This document shows positions 51,139 to 59,194 of a stretch of 64,000 nt of DNA, one piece after another. The position numbers and the translations under genes are program-made. The stretch covers positions 62,001 through 126,000 of the forward strand of contig CAJTSE010000002.1 in the NCBI GenBank assembly GCA_910578815.1. Direction: 5' to 3'. The notes beneath the pieces were generated by a model. It searched no databases and was not told the DNA's origin. It saw only the letters and a program-made list of their open reading frames with translations. This DNA comes from an uncultured Acetatifactor sp. (GTDB lineage: Bacteria > Bacillota > Clostridia > Lachnospirales > Lachnospiraceae). Position 1 is the first letter of the stretch. The number at the start of each line of letters is the position of its first letter.

Positions 51139-51250
51139 AATCTCCTTCCATTCCGGGAGCACAGTTATGAATTATTTCCTATCCGGGACTCATCTGCTAT
51201 GCTCCCTTTGCAGACAATTCCCTAAATATGTTATAAGCGTTGCCATTACC

Positions 51251-51279
51251 AGTGTAACAGCTTCCACTCTAAAAAGCAA
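51251..51279 (-). promoter_or_regulatory. Promoter of trxB
   Basis: Minus-strand TTGCTT (51274-51279) and TACACT (51251-51256), spacer 17 bases, giving a leader of about 105 bases. Confidence 0.55.
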
Positions 51280-51315
51280 GCCGGGCATCTCCTGAATACT
51301 ATAAGCCCCGCCCTA

Positions 51316-51344
51316 TTGAATCCCTGTCATATCCATGCTACAAT
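51316..51344 (+). promoter_or_regulatory. Promoter of SDR gene
   Basis: TTGAAT (51316-51321) and TACAAT (51339-51344) with a 17-base spacer, about 65 bases before the ATG at 51414. Confidence 0.65.
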
Positions 51345-51413
51345 CAGCTTAAATGTCAAGCCTAATAAAATAAAAAAGCTGCCAACATCTTATTACAAAA
51401 TAAGGAGATCATC

Positions 51414-52142
51414 ATGCAGACAAATAAAATGACCGCTCTCATAACCGGAGCCTCCAGAGGGATCGGACTTGCCACGGCAGAATGCTTCGCCGCCGCAGGC
51501 TACGACCTGATTCTTACCTGCAAAAGCTCCATGGATACCCTGCAAAAGGCAGCCGTCCGCCTGCAGGAGCAAAATCATATCAGCTGTCTGCCCCTGCAGG
51601 CCGACATGGGCCGGGAAGAAGATGTCTTACGGCTCTTTTCCTCCATAGACAGCCTGGATGTACTGGTGAACAATGCCGGAATTGCTCACATCGGACTGCT
51701 CACCGACCTGACCTCAGACGAGTGGCACCGGATCATGGCCGTCAACCTCGACTCCTGCTTTTACACCTGCCGGGCCGCCATTCCCCTGATGTTAAAGAAC
51801 CATTGCGGTAAAATCATCAATATTTCCTCTGTCTGGGGAACGCAGGGAGCCTCCATGGAGGTGGCATACTCCGCTTCCAAAGGCGGCTTGAATGCTTTCA
51901 CCAAGGCCCTTGCAAAAGAGCTGGCTCCCAGCGGAATTCAAGTAAACGCCATTGCCTGCGGCGTAATCGACACCTCCATGAACAGCTGCCTGACTCCGGA
52001 AGATAAGGCGGCTCTCACAGCAGAAATCCCTGCGGACCGGCTGGGTCTGCCGGAAGAAGCCGCCCGGCTGATTCTTCAGACAGCCCAGGCACCTGCATAT
52101 ATGACTGGACAGATCATCACCATAGACGGGGGCTGGTATTAA
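51414..52142 (+). CDS. Short-chain dehydrogenase/reductase (FabG-like)
   Basis: A 242-residue classical SDR enzyme. Cofactor motif TGASRGIG (residues 11-18), NNAG (87-89), Asn111, Ser139, Tyr152 and Lys156 (YSASK) give a complete catalytic tetrad; the C-terminus GQIITIDGGWY is typical of FabG-type 3-oxoacyl-ACP reductases. A fatty-acid role is not supported by neighbours, so it is best called an SDR of unknown substrate. AAGGAG lies about 7 bases before the ATG. Confidence 0.9.
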   Translation: MQTNKMTALITGASRGIGLATAECFAAAGYDLILTCKSSMDTLQKAAVRLQEQNHISCLPLQADMGREEDVLRLFSSIDSLDVLVNNAGIAHIGLLTDLTSDEWHRIMAVNLDSCFYTCRAAIPLMLKNHCGKIINISSVWGTQGASMEVAYSASKGGLNAFTKALAKELAPSGIQVNAIACGVIDTSMNSCLTPEDKAALTAEIPADRLGLPEEAARLILQTAQAPAYMTGQIITIDGGWY

Positions 52143-52180
52143 GCCTCCGCATATCCGTGCCCATCCGTCGGAGACTCCTA

Positions 52181-52210
52181 AGGAAACGATGACTTAAGTC
52201 AGCTTCCTTA
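52181..52210. terminator. Hairpin between convergent genes
   Basis: AAGGAA (52181)/TTCCTT (52205) with an inner perfect palindrome GACTTAAGTC (52192-52201). It overlaps the stop codon of the minus-strand small gene. No T-run follows, so termination strength is uncertain. Confidence 0.4.
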
Positions 52211-52474
52211 AAAAAATCTGCCTTCCCTCTCTTCGTCCATGATTGCCCGTACATCCGTGCCGGGCGCCAGATCATCTACAATTCTCTGCATCTCGCCCTT
52301 TGATTTAGCATCCCGGCAGCGCATGAGCAAATTCTCCTTCTCCGCCTCGGTCAGCCCGGCGTAGCCCTGCATTGCTCCATCATTCATCATCAGATTCATG
52401 GCAAATCCCATGGGAATTCCGTCTGATCCCGATCCTGTAGCCATGCTCTCTCCGTCGATCCCGTTAAAGTCCAT
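52208..52474 (-). CDS. Small protein of unknown function
   Basis: An 88-residue soluble protein, not recognised. The N-terminal half is Gly/Ser/Met-rich (DGESMATGSGSDGIPMGFAM); the C-terminal half (GLTEAEKENLLMRCRDAKSK onward) looks like an amphipathic helix pair, a pattern common in small Lachnospiraceae proteins. AAGGAG lies 9 bases before ATG 52474; an upstream ATG at 52510 lacks a site. It is separate from the large operon upstream by about 210 bases. Confidence 0.65.
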   Translation of the reverse strand: MDFNGIDGESMATGSGSDGIPMGFAMNLMMNDGAMQGYAGLTEAEKENLLMRCRDAKSKGEMQRIVDDLAPGTDVRAIMDEEREGRFF

Positions 52475-52588
52475 CTCCACACACTCCTTTCCAATCATTT
52501 CTAAAACCATGAATGAATCATGAATTGAATTACACAGCCTTTTATTTATAAGCTGCTATCATTCGGCTTTGAACAATTTCCTGATTTA

Positions 52589-52623
52589 AGAAACGGACAG
52601 CCTTCAACCGACTGTCCGTTTCT
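52589..52623 (-). terminator. Hairpin after the signalling operon
   Basis: AGAAACGGACAG (52589) and CTGTCCGTTTCT (52612) are perfect 12-base arms with an 11-base loop, about 60 bases after the TPR/DUF4037 gene stop. Only a short TTTCTT follows, so it may be a weak or Rho-assisted terminator. Confidence 0.55.
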
Positions 52624-52684
52624 GTTTACAGTGTGTGCAGTTATAGGAAAAAAATACGACATTTTTCGGCGTGGAACTTTAGAA

Positions 52685-55126
52685 TCACTGTTCTTCTGCA
52701 GCCTGAATTTTCTCCGCCGCTTCCTGCAGGCTTTGATAACCATACATTTTTACGCTGTTTTCCATAATATCATGAACCGGATTTCTGCCTTCTCCGGCAT
52801 ATTTTACAATATATCTTCCATATAATTCCAGCATCTTATCGGAATAAGTTCCAAGCTCTCCCCGAAGATACGTCTCATAGGAGGTATTACATTCATTGTC
52901 CTGCGCGGTATGAATGCTTCTGGCATTTTCCGCAAGGGGCGGATATTCCGCCGCAAATTCCTCCATCCACTGTACCTGCAGACCGCAGATCTGTTCGATA
53001 ATCCTCTTTTTCTCTTCCGAAAGCTCCGGAAAGTTCTTCCTGATCTCTTCATACTTTTCAGGCGCCGTGCTTTCCATCATGCGTCCGTATTTTTCCGTAA
53101 TCAGGTTATGCCCCAGCTCATATTCCCGGTGAAAATCGTATAGGTACTGCAGCAGCATGGTCCTGTCCCAGGTCAGATACTGGCTTTTCCTCATAATGGA
53201 AAAGGTAAACCAGTCGTTCTGGCAGCCGGCTCTGCCGCCCTCGTTCTGCACCTTGTCAAAGGCTTCAAATTCCAGCCTGGCAATATTTTCCACAAGCTCT
53301 ATGTTCTCCTTTTCCGCCAAGGAAGCCTTAAAAATTAGTTCTTCGCTGTGAGCGTCCAGATAAGAATCAATGTCGCTGATAATATGCCGGGCATACAGCT
53401 CTTTTGCAAAATAGTCTCCCAGTCCTTCCAGCATCTCCTTCAGTGCCGCAGCCTCCAAATCAGGCCGAGCCAGCAGTCCTGACGCTTCCCCTAAAAGCGC
53501 CGCCGTCTCCCTGCCCTGTTCGGATTCCTGCAGGCTTCGGTAAAACCATTTATCATGAGGCGGATATTTCCCTTCCAGATACAGCTGCAGGCGCATGGCC
53601 TCCCTGATGCCGTCCCACGCGAACATCCGGGCTGTCAGCTCATCTCCCCGCTGCAGCATCCGTCCAAAATTGTACTCCGCCGCCTGCGCGTATTTTGCCC
53701 CCGCCTCCGCCAGCTTCAGATAAAAGATATGCTCCGGATACCCTTTTAACAGACGGTTTCGGTAATCCGTAAAAATCCCCTCATCGTCCCGGAAAACCTC
53801 CCCGTTCACCGCCGCCGCAAGGGAAGCGTCGCTGACGTTTCGCCAGTCAATCTCTTCATAACGCTCCGCCCCCACAAGGCTGCGGTAAAATTCGGAAATT
53901 TTTATAACGCCTCTTCGGTTCCTCCCGCTCACATGAGGCGCCCGCCTATAACCCTTAAACTCTGCCGGCAGGGCTTCATAGGCCTTCTGCAGGGCGGTGC
54001 CGATTTCCGCGTAGGTCTCATCCGTCACCCACATGCAGAAATCCGGGCCCCAGTCATGGTCTCTGGATAAGACATCATCATAGCCGAAGCAGTCGGAGCC
54101 TCTGCCTGCCAGCCCCACTGCGATCCTGCCCGCATATTTTGCAAACTGTTCCCGAATCATGGGAATGCCGTAAGTCTCATAATATTCCTTCGACAAAGCA
54201 AGACCGACACCGGACCGTCCGGCCCCGGAGCAGCCAACATTTTCGGAAGCAAACGCCGCGGCATGTTCCTCACCTTTTGGGCTTTCGCTGCTCCCCGTAA
54301 AATCCGAGTCCGCTTCCGGTGCAGCCATACTTACGCCGGCCAACGCCGCCTCACAGGCCCGCACATTTTCCTCCAGTCGGCTGTAGGCGTGATTTCTGCC
54401 GTTAAACTGTTCCACCAGCTCCATGGCCTTCCGGAACGTTTCTCCCGCCGTCTGGTAATCCTGCTTTTGAAAATACCACGTTCCCAGAGCGGACAGGGCC
54501 GCCGCATAGTGGTTGTCCCTGATACCGGCCTTCTCAAAGGTTTCCAGAGACTTTTCCGCATATTCCCTGGCCTCCTCCGGCTGTCCAAGCTGCACACAGG
54601 TAGCCGCCAGATTGGCCCAGGTCACTCCCAGCTCATACCCGGAGCCCTTTTCCCTGACAATCTGTAATGCTTTCAACAGGCATTCCTTGGCCTTTTGAAA
54701 CTCACCTATTTCCTGATAGAGCAGGCTGAAATTATTCTGAAAGCTGGCTGCCAGCATGTCGTCCGGCGCCAGCTGCTGCCTGTACATTTCCTGCACCTGA
54801 AGATATTTTTCCAGAGATTCCTCCAGGCATCCCTCCGCCCTGCAGGCATTTGCCACATTGAGCAAAGTCGTGGCATAGGGAATGGTTCCCGCAAGGCTCA
54901 TCCTCTCTGCCTGGGCCACGGCCCTCTGCCCGATCATCCGGGCCTCATCATGCCGGCCGGTTTCCCGGTAAAACCCAAGAAGCTCATTCAGGAGCTGGAG
55001 CAGGCTGTTGTCATCCTGCTCTTCCACCGCCTGGGCGATGCTCTCCTGCATAAGCTTCTCCGCTTCTTCTCTTTTATTCTCTTCGAAAAGTTTATCTATC
55101 TGTACAAATATTTCCTGAATATTCAC
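52685..55126 (-). CDS. TPR protein with DUF4037 nucleotidyltransferase-like and DUF4125 domains
   Basis: An 813-residue cytoplasmic protein. Residues 1-265 are about six TPR-like helical repeats (LLNVANACRAEGCLEESLEK, NNFSLLYQEIGEFQKAKE). After a Gly/Ser linker, residues about 310-600 match DUF4037, with GLAGRGSDCFGYDD followed by SRDHDWGPDF, a GS...DxD arrangement as in nucleotidyltransferases. The C-terminal 190 residues match DUF4125 (FEAFDKVQNEGGRAGCQNDW, MRKSQYLTW). The intact GS/DxD suggests enzymatic activity, perhaps nucleotidyl transfer, but no function is known. Its start overlaps the upstream gene by ATGA. Confidence 0.85.
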   Translation of the reverse strand: MNIQEIFVQIDKLFEENKREEAEKLMQESIAQAVEEQDDNSLLQLLNELLGFYRETGRHDEARMIGQRAVAQAERMSLAGTIPYATTLLNVANACRAEGCLEESLEKYLQVQEMYRQQLAPDDMLAASFQNNFSLLYQEIGEFQKAKECLLKALQIVREKGSGYELGVTWANLAATCVQLGQPEEAREYAEKSLETFEKAGIRDNHYAAALSALGTWYFQKQDYQTAGETFRKAMELVEQFNGRNHAYSRLEENVRACEAALAGVSMAAPEADSDFTGSSESPKGEEHAAAFASENVGCSGAGRSGVGLALSKEYYETYGIPMIREQFAKYAGRIAVGLAGRGSDCFGYDDVLSRDHDWGPDFCMWVTDETYAEIGTALQKAYEALPAEFKGYRRAPHVSGRNRRGVIKISEFYRSLVGAERYEEIDWRNVSDASLAAAVNGEVFRDDEGIFTDYRNRLLKGYPEHIFYLKLAEAGAKYAQAAEYNFGRMLQRGDELTARMFAWDGIREAMRLQLYLEGKYPPHDKWFYRSLQESEQGRETAALLGEASGLLARPDLEAAALKEMLEGLGDYFAKELYARHIISDIDSYLDAHSEELIFKASLAEKENIELVENIARLEFEAFDKVQNEGGRAGCQNDWFTFSIMRKSQYLTWDRTMLLQYLYDFHREYELGHNLITEKYGRMMESTAPEKYEEIRKNFPELSEEKKRIIEQICGLQVQWMEEFAAEYPPLAENARSIHTAQDNECNTSYETYLRGELGTYSDKMLELYGRYIVKYAGEGRNPVHDIMENSVKMYGYQSLQEAAEKIQAAEEQ

Positions 55127-55902
55127 GACAAAATCCCTGCCTTCTCCAGATATTCCAAACTTAAGTCTATTTTCTCCAGCCCGCTCACCTCCAGCAGCAC
55201 GCTCCTGTCAGTAAGGCCGTACCGGCCGATCAATTCATATATTTCCTTCCAATCAATGCTGCCGCAGCCCAGCGCCAGGTGCTCGTCCCTTTTCAGATGA
55301 TTGTCATTTAAATGAAAATGTCTGATATAGGGCGCAAGCCTTTGAAACCATGCCTCCGGCGCCGCTCCGCCTGTCAGCATCATGTGCGCCACGTCAAGGC
55401 AGATGCCGAATCGTTTCTCATGGCAAAGGCTGTCCGCCAGTTCCCCCAGTTCTGCCGGGAACGTCTCACCCACATTTTCATAATAAATCTCCACATCCCA
55501 CTCAGCCGCCAGTTCTCCCGCCATCCGGGACATGGTTTCCAGCCAGTTCCGATAATATTTTTCGCTGCCTGCAAACTCCGGCCGCAGTCCCGCATGAAAG
55601 ATTACCGCCCTGCAGCCAAGCTCCGCTGCAATCTCCGCCGACTGCTGCATCCGGTACTGACTGTGACTGCTGATCCCGCTGTCCCAGCTGAAGGGAACAA
55701 TATCATAAAACGCCCCGTGCAAGGTATCCGTTTTTTCCGGCCTTCCCAGTTCTCTGTAACGGGCAATCCTTTCCCTGATCGCCGCCTTGTTGTCCAGCAG
55801 ATCCGGATTAAAAAAATCATTATATTCAAAACCGAAAGCATGGCTTTCCGCCAATTCCGCATACTCTTCGATTCTGTCAATTTCAGGAATAATCTCAATC
55901 AT
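55123..55902 (-). CDS. Xylose isomerase-like TIM-barrel protein
   Basis: A 259-residue protein of the sugar phosphate isomerase/epimerase (AP endonuclease 2) superfamily. Metal-ligand candidates appear at barrel strand ends: AVIFHAG, IYYENVGE (Glu), ICLDVAHM (Asp/His), RHFHLND (His) and LLEVSG (Glu). Substrate could be a sugar, inositol derivative or hydroxypyruvate. It overlaps both neighbours by four bases (ATGA at each end), so it is made with the HD-GYP and TPR proteins. Confidence 0.85.
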   Translation of the reverse strand: MIEIIPEIDRIEEYAELAESHAFGFEYNDFFNPDLLDNKAAIRERIARYRELGRPEKTDTLHGAFYDIVPFSWDSGISSHSQYRMQQSAEIAAELGCRAVIFHAGLRPEFAGSEKYYRNWLETMSRMAGELAAEWDVEIYYENVGETFPAELGELADSLCHEKRFGICLDVAHMMLTGGAAPEAWFQRLAPYIRHFHLNDNHLKRDEHLALGCGSIDWKEIYELIGRYGLTDRSVLLEVSGLEKIDLSLEYLEKAGILS

Positions 55903-57395
55903 GCTTCTTCGTCCTCATGGTGAAAAAATAATTTTATATCACCCTGGAAGTTGGCAACCGCCTCCTTAAACAGTCCCAGCACCTCAGGATCAACCTTGCC
56001 TTCGGCCATCATGTCGTCCAGAACGGAAAATGCTTTTTTCTCTTCCATGGATTTCTTATAGGGCCTGTCGGCGCTGGTCAGCGCTTCAAACACGTCCACT
56101 ACCACCAGAATCCTGGCTTCAAAAGGTATTTCATCTCCTTTCAGCCCTCTGGGATAGCCGCTGCCATCCAGAAATTCATGATGAGCCCCCGCCCATTCTA
56201 TAATGTGGGGATAACGCACGCCAAAGTTCATCTTCCGCAGATATTTCTCCGTATATTCCACATGGGAGCAGATTACCTCCCGCTCCCCTCTTGTCAGGTT
56301 ACCGGAGACCACCGTCAGGCACTCTGCCTCGCCAAGAGACAGGTAGCTGACCTTCTGGCCGTTGGAATCGGTATAGCTCATTCTCGCCATATTCTGTATA
56401 TAGGCAACATCGTCCTCTGTCAGACGAGGCTTCCTGTTGATTTCCTCCACCCGCTCTCTGGCATCCAGAAAATAATTCTTCTTTTCAATCCACTTATCCT
56501 TTTCCAGCCTGCCCTGAAGATAATCTATATTGTACAACAGCGCAAGGCGCTCAAAACGCTCCAGCACCAGCTCCAGCTTGTCTCCCAGCCTGGTGGTCTT
56601 GTCGATAATATCGTTAGGAATCACCAGCTTGCCGATGTCGTGCATCAATGCTGCCATCAGCAGCTCATCCCGCTCTGCCGGCGTATAAAATCTCTCCGTC
56701 TTTCCGGCCTCATGCTGACTGTTGATATAGTCTGCCAGCAGCCTGACATAAAGATAAACATTTCTGGAATGATAGTAGTTATACGGGATACGGGTATCAA
56801 TGGCATCGGTAAACACCTGCGTGATGGAGATCATCAAATCCTCAATCTCCTGGACAAAACGCATATTGGACACTGCCACCGCTGCCTGAGACCCCAGTGA
56901 GAGCAGCACCCGCTCACAGTCCTCGCCAAAAGGAATGATCTCACCTGCCTTATTCTTGGCATTGATGAGCTGTACCACACCGATCAGCTTATCTTCATGA
57001 CTGATCAGGGGAAATACCAGCACGGACTTCGTCCTGTATCCTGTACGCTTGTCATACTCCCTGGGACCGCTGAAATCAAACTGACTGCTGCTGTAGGCAT
57101 CCTCAATATTAAGAAATTCCCTATGGATCGCCGCGTAAGCACAGATGTTCTTCTCGTCCATGGTCACCGGAGGGTATTTTTCATCCTTGGTTCCCTTCTG
57201 ATCAATTCCCAGCGACTTGTTTTTCATGATACAGAACTGAAGATGATCCTTTTCAAACAGGTACAGCGTACCTCCGTCACATGCCGTCAGTTCCATGGCG
57301 CAGTTGATGATCTTGGACAAAAGCTCGTCATAATCTCTTTCCGCCGCCAGCTGAATCCCTATCTCAAGTATTTTTTCCGCTTGTATTTGTTCCAT
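55899..57395 (-). CDS. GAF and HD-GYP domain signalling phosphodiesterase
   Basis: A 498-residue cytoplasmic protein. Residues about 15-180 are a GAF domain (ELTACDGGTLYLFEKDHLQF, VFPLISHEDKLIGVVQLIN). Residues about 200-480 are an HD-GYP domain: metal motif MHDIGKLVIP, and HHEFLDGSGYP with the signature GYP. HD-GYP enzymes degrade c-di-GMP or, in some lineages, 3'3'-cGAMP. The gene start overlaps the cyclase gene by 32 bases, with GGAGGA 7 bases upstream of the ATG. Pairing with a nucleotide cyclase is suggestive of a make-and-break signal module. Confidence 0.92.
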   Translation of the reverse strand: MEQIQAEKILEIGIQLAAERDYDELLSKIINCAMELTACDGGTLYLFEKDHLQFCIMKNKSLGIDQKGTKDEKYPPVTMDEKNICAYAAIHREFLNIEDAYSSSQFDFSGPREYDKRTGYRTKSVLVFPLISHEDKLIGVVQLINAKNKAGEIIPFGEDCERVLLSLGSQAAVAVSNMRFVQEIEDLMISITQVFTDAIDTRIPYNYYHSRNVYLYVRLLADYINSQHEAGKTERFYTPAERDELLMAALMHDIGKLVIPNDIIDKTTRLGDKLELVLERFERLALLYNIDYLQGRLEKDKWIEKKNYFLDARERVEEINRKPRLTEDDVAYIQNMARMSYTDSNGQKVSYLSLGEAECLTVVSGNLTRGEREVICSHVEYTEKYLRKMNFGVRYPHIIEWAGAHHEFLDGSGYPRGLKGDEIPFEARILVVVDVFEALTSADRPYKKSMEEKKAFSVLDDMMAEGKVDPEVLGLFKEAVANFQGDIKLFFHHEDEEA

Positions 57396-59184
57396 TCGTC
57401 TCCTCCACCAAAAAAACGTCCATGCCGCCCTGTCTGCCCTTTAGGCTCTGTGTGCCTGCAAATGTTGCCTGATACCGATTCTTTACCTGCTCGTATAAAT
57501 CTCTGCTGATCAAGACCTGGCCGCCTTTGGCGATACTTTCCAGTCTCTCCGCCACGTTTACGGTATCGCCGATAGCCGTGTAGTCCATCCGATAGCTGCA
57601 GCCGATATTTCCCACTACCGCCCTGCCGCTGTGTACACCCACGCCGCAGGCAATCTCTATGCCAAATTCTTTTTTCAGCTCAATATTAATCCTCTCAACT
57701 GCCGTTACAATATCCAGCCCGGTCTGTACCGCCTTGCAGGCGTAATCCTCTACATCCAGAGGCGCATTATAAACCGCCATCACCGCGTCCCCGATAAATT
57801 TATCCAGAGTTCCGTCATTTTTAAAGATGGCTTCGGTAACCATTCCCAGATAGCGGTTTAAGATCCCGACGATTTTTTCAGGTGAAAGCCCCTCAGACAT
57901 GGAGGTAAAACCCCTGATGTCTACAAACAGCACTGCCACCTCCCGGTCACGTCCGCCCAGCTCTATCTTGTAATTGCCGCTCTTTCCCAGCTCATCCACC
58001 ACCTGCGGCGCCATGTATGTACGAAACACGCTTAAGATCTTACGCTTGCGGACACGCTCCGTCAAGTATCCTGCGGCCACACGCACCAGGAAGGTAACCA
58101 GCACAAACGCAAACGGAACAAAGCATCCCCAGTAATAGCCTGCGCCATACAGGCACCTGGCCGTAATGATAATCCCCGCCTCCAGTATAACGCCGCCCAC
58201 GGTATTCACCAAAAAGCTGTGATGGCTGACCAGCCAGACATAAAAGCCTGCAATTAAAAATGCGACAAATGCCTGAATCCATCCATTGATGTTTACATAA
58301 GTACGACCATTCAGAAGAGCATCTACATGGTTTGCCTGAACCTCCACTCCGTTCATGACCGTGCCCCTGGCTATAGGCACCATATACTGATCCATCATGC
58401 CCTGGGCATAGGCCCCCACCAGGACAATACTGCCCTGAAATACCTTCGGATCACACCTGCCCTCCATGACGTCCACAAAGGAGTATACCTCGTACATGCC
58501 CGGCTCCGCAGTATAGTCAAATCCATAAATTCCATTTGCCTGCTTCGGCTCCCGACTCTGCTCTCCCATTGCCTTCCGGTATTCATCATAAATCTTCCAG
58601 GCAAAATTCCATTCCTGAATGCCGTCCCCGGTCTCTCCCAGCATGGAACGCCTGACATAATTATCCACATCCTGGACCGCATTGGTAAAGCCATGGGTAG
58701 TCACACGAAGCAATGCCTCATAGGGCAGCTCCAGATCTTCAACATACATGGTATCAATCTGGTATTTTCCGGCCTCCGCCTGTAACACCCTGGTACCATA
58801 ATGTATGTAGGAAGCCAGCACTACATGAGGAAACCCGGATGCCGCCTCTGCCAAAGCCGCATCTCCTGCCTGATCTCTCTGACCCACAAAATTAATATCG
58901 AAGGCAATGACTGCCGGGGGATGCTCTTTGTCAAAAGCATTTAACAAATCGGCCGACTGCTGCCTGGTCCAACCGGAAAAAGGTCCCATTTCCTCCAAGG
59001 ATTTCTCATCAATGCCAATGATCTTGATCCGGTTATCCACCGGTTTTTCCCTGACATAAAGTATATCGCCAAACCAGTACTCTACTTTATCAAAGGGTGC
59101 CCAAAGCGTCAGGCACCCTGAAAGAACAGCAGCAATTATAATCAGAAGAACTCTGTTTCCAATTTTGCTTTTTTCTTGATTCAT
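57364..59184 (-). CDS. CHASE2-domain class III adenylate/guanylate cyclase
   Basis: A 606-residue membrane protein. One N-terminal helix (about 11-28), an extracytoplasmic CHASE2 domain (about 30-300), three helices (about 302-372) and a C-terminal class III cyclase domain (about 412-590). Metal residues Asp422 (LFVDIRGF) and Asp466 (GDAVMA), base-recognition residues Lys462 (LDKFIGD) and Asp534 (DYTAIGD), and Asn543/Arg547 (VNVAERL) are present; Lys/Asp favours ATP as substrate. It starts 10 bases after the FecR gene. Class III cyclases are uncommon in Lachnospiraceae, as far as I know. Confidence 0.92.
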   Translation of the reverse strand: MNQEKSKIGNRVLLIIIAAVLSGCLTLWAPFDKVEYWFGDILYVREKPVDNRIKIIGIDEKSLEEMGPFSGWTRQQSADLLNAFDKEHPPAVIAFDINFVGQRDQAGDAALAEAASGFPHVVLASYIHYGTRVLQAEAGKYQIDTMYVEDLELPYEALLRVTTHGFTNAVQDVDNYVRRSMLGETGDGIQEWNFAWKIYDEYRKAMGEQSREPKQANGIYGFDYTAEPGMYEVYSFVDVMEGRCDPKVFQGSIVLVGAYAQGMMDQYMVPIARGTVMNGVEVQANHVDALLNGRTYVNINGWIQAFVAFLIAGFYVWLVSHHSFLVNTVGGVILEAGIIITARCLYGAGYYWGCFVPFAFVLVTFLVRVAAGYLTERVRKRKILSVFRTYMAPQVVDELGKSGNYKIELGGRDREVAVLFVDIRGFTSMSEGLSPEKIVGILNRYLGMVTEAIFKNDGTLDKFIGDAVMAVYNAPLDVEDYACKAVQTGLDIVTAVERINIELKKEFGIEIACGVGVHSGRAVVGNIGCSYRMDYTAIGDTVNVAERLESIAKGGQVLISRDLYEQVKNRYQATFAGTQSLKGRQGGMDVFLVEETNGTNTSGKNT

Positions 59185-59194
59185 ATTGTCAGCC

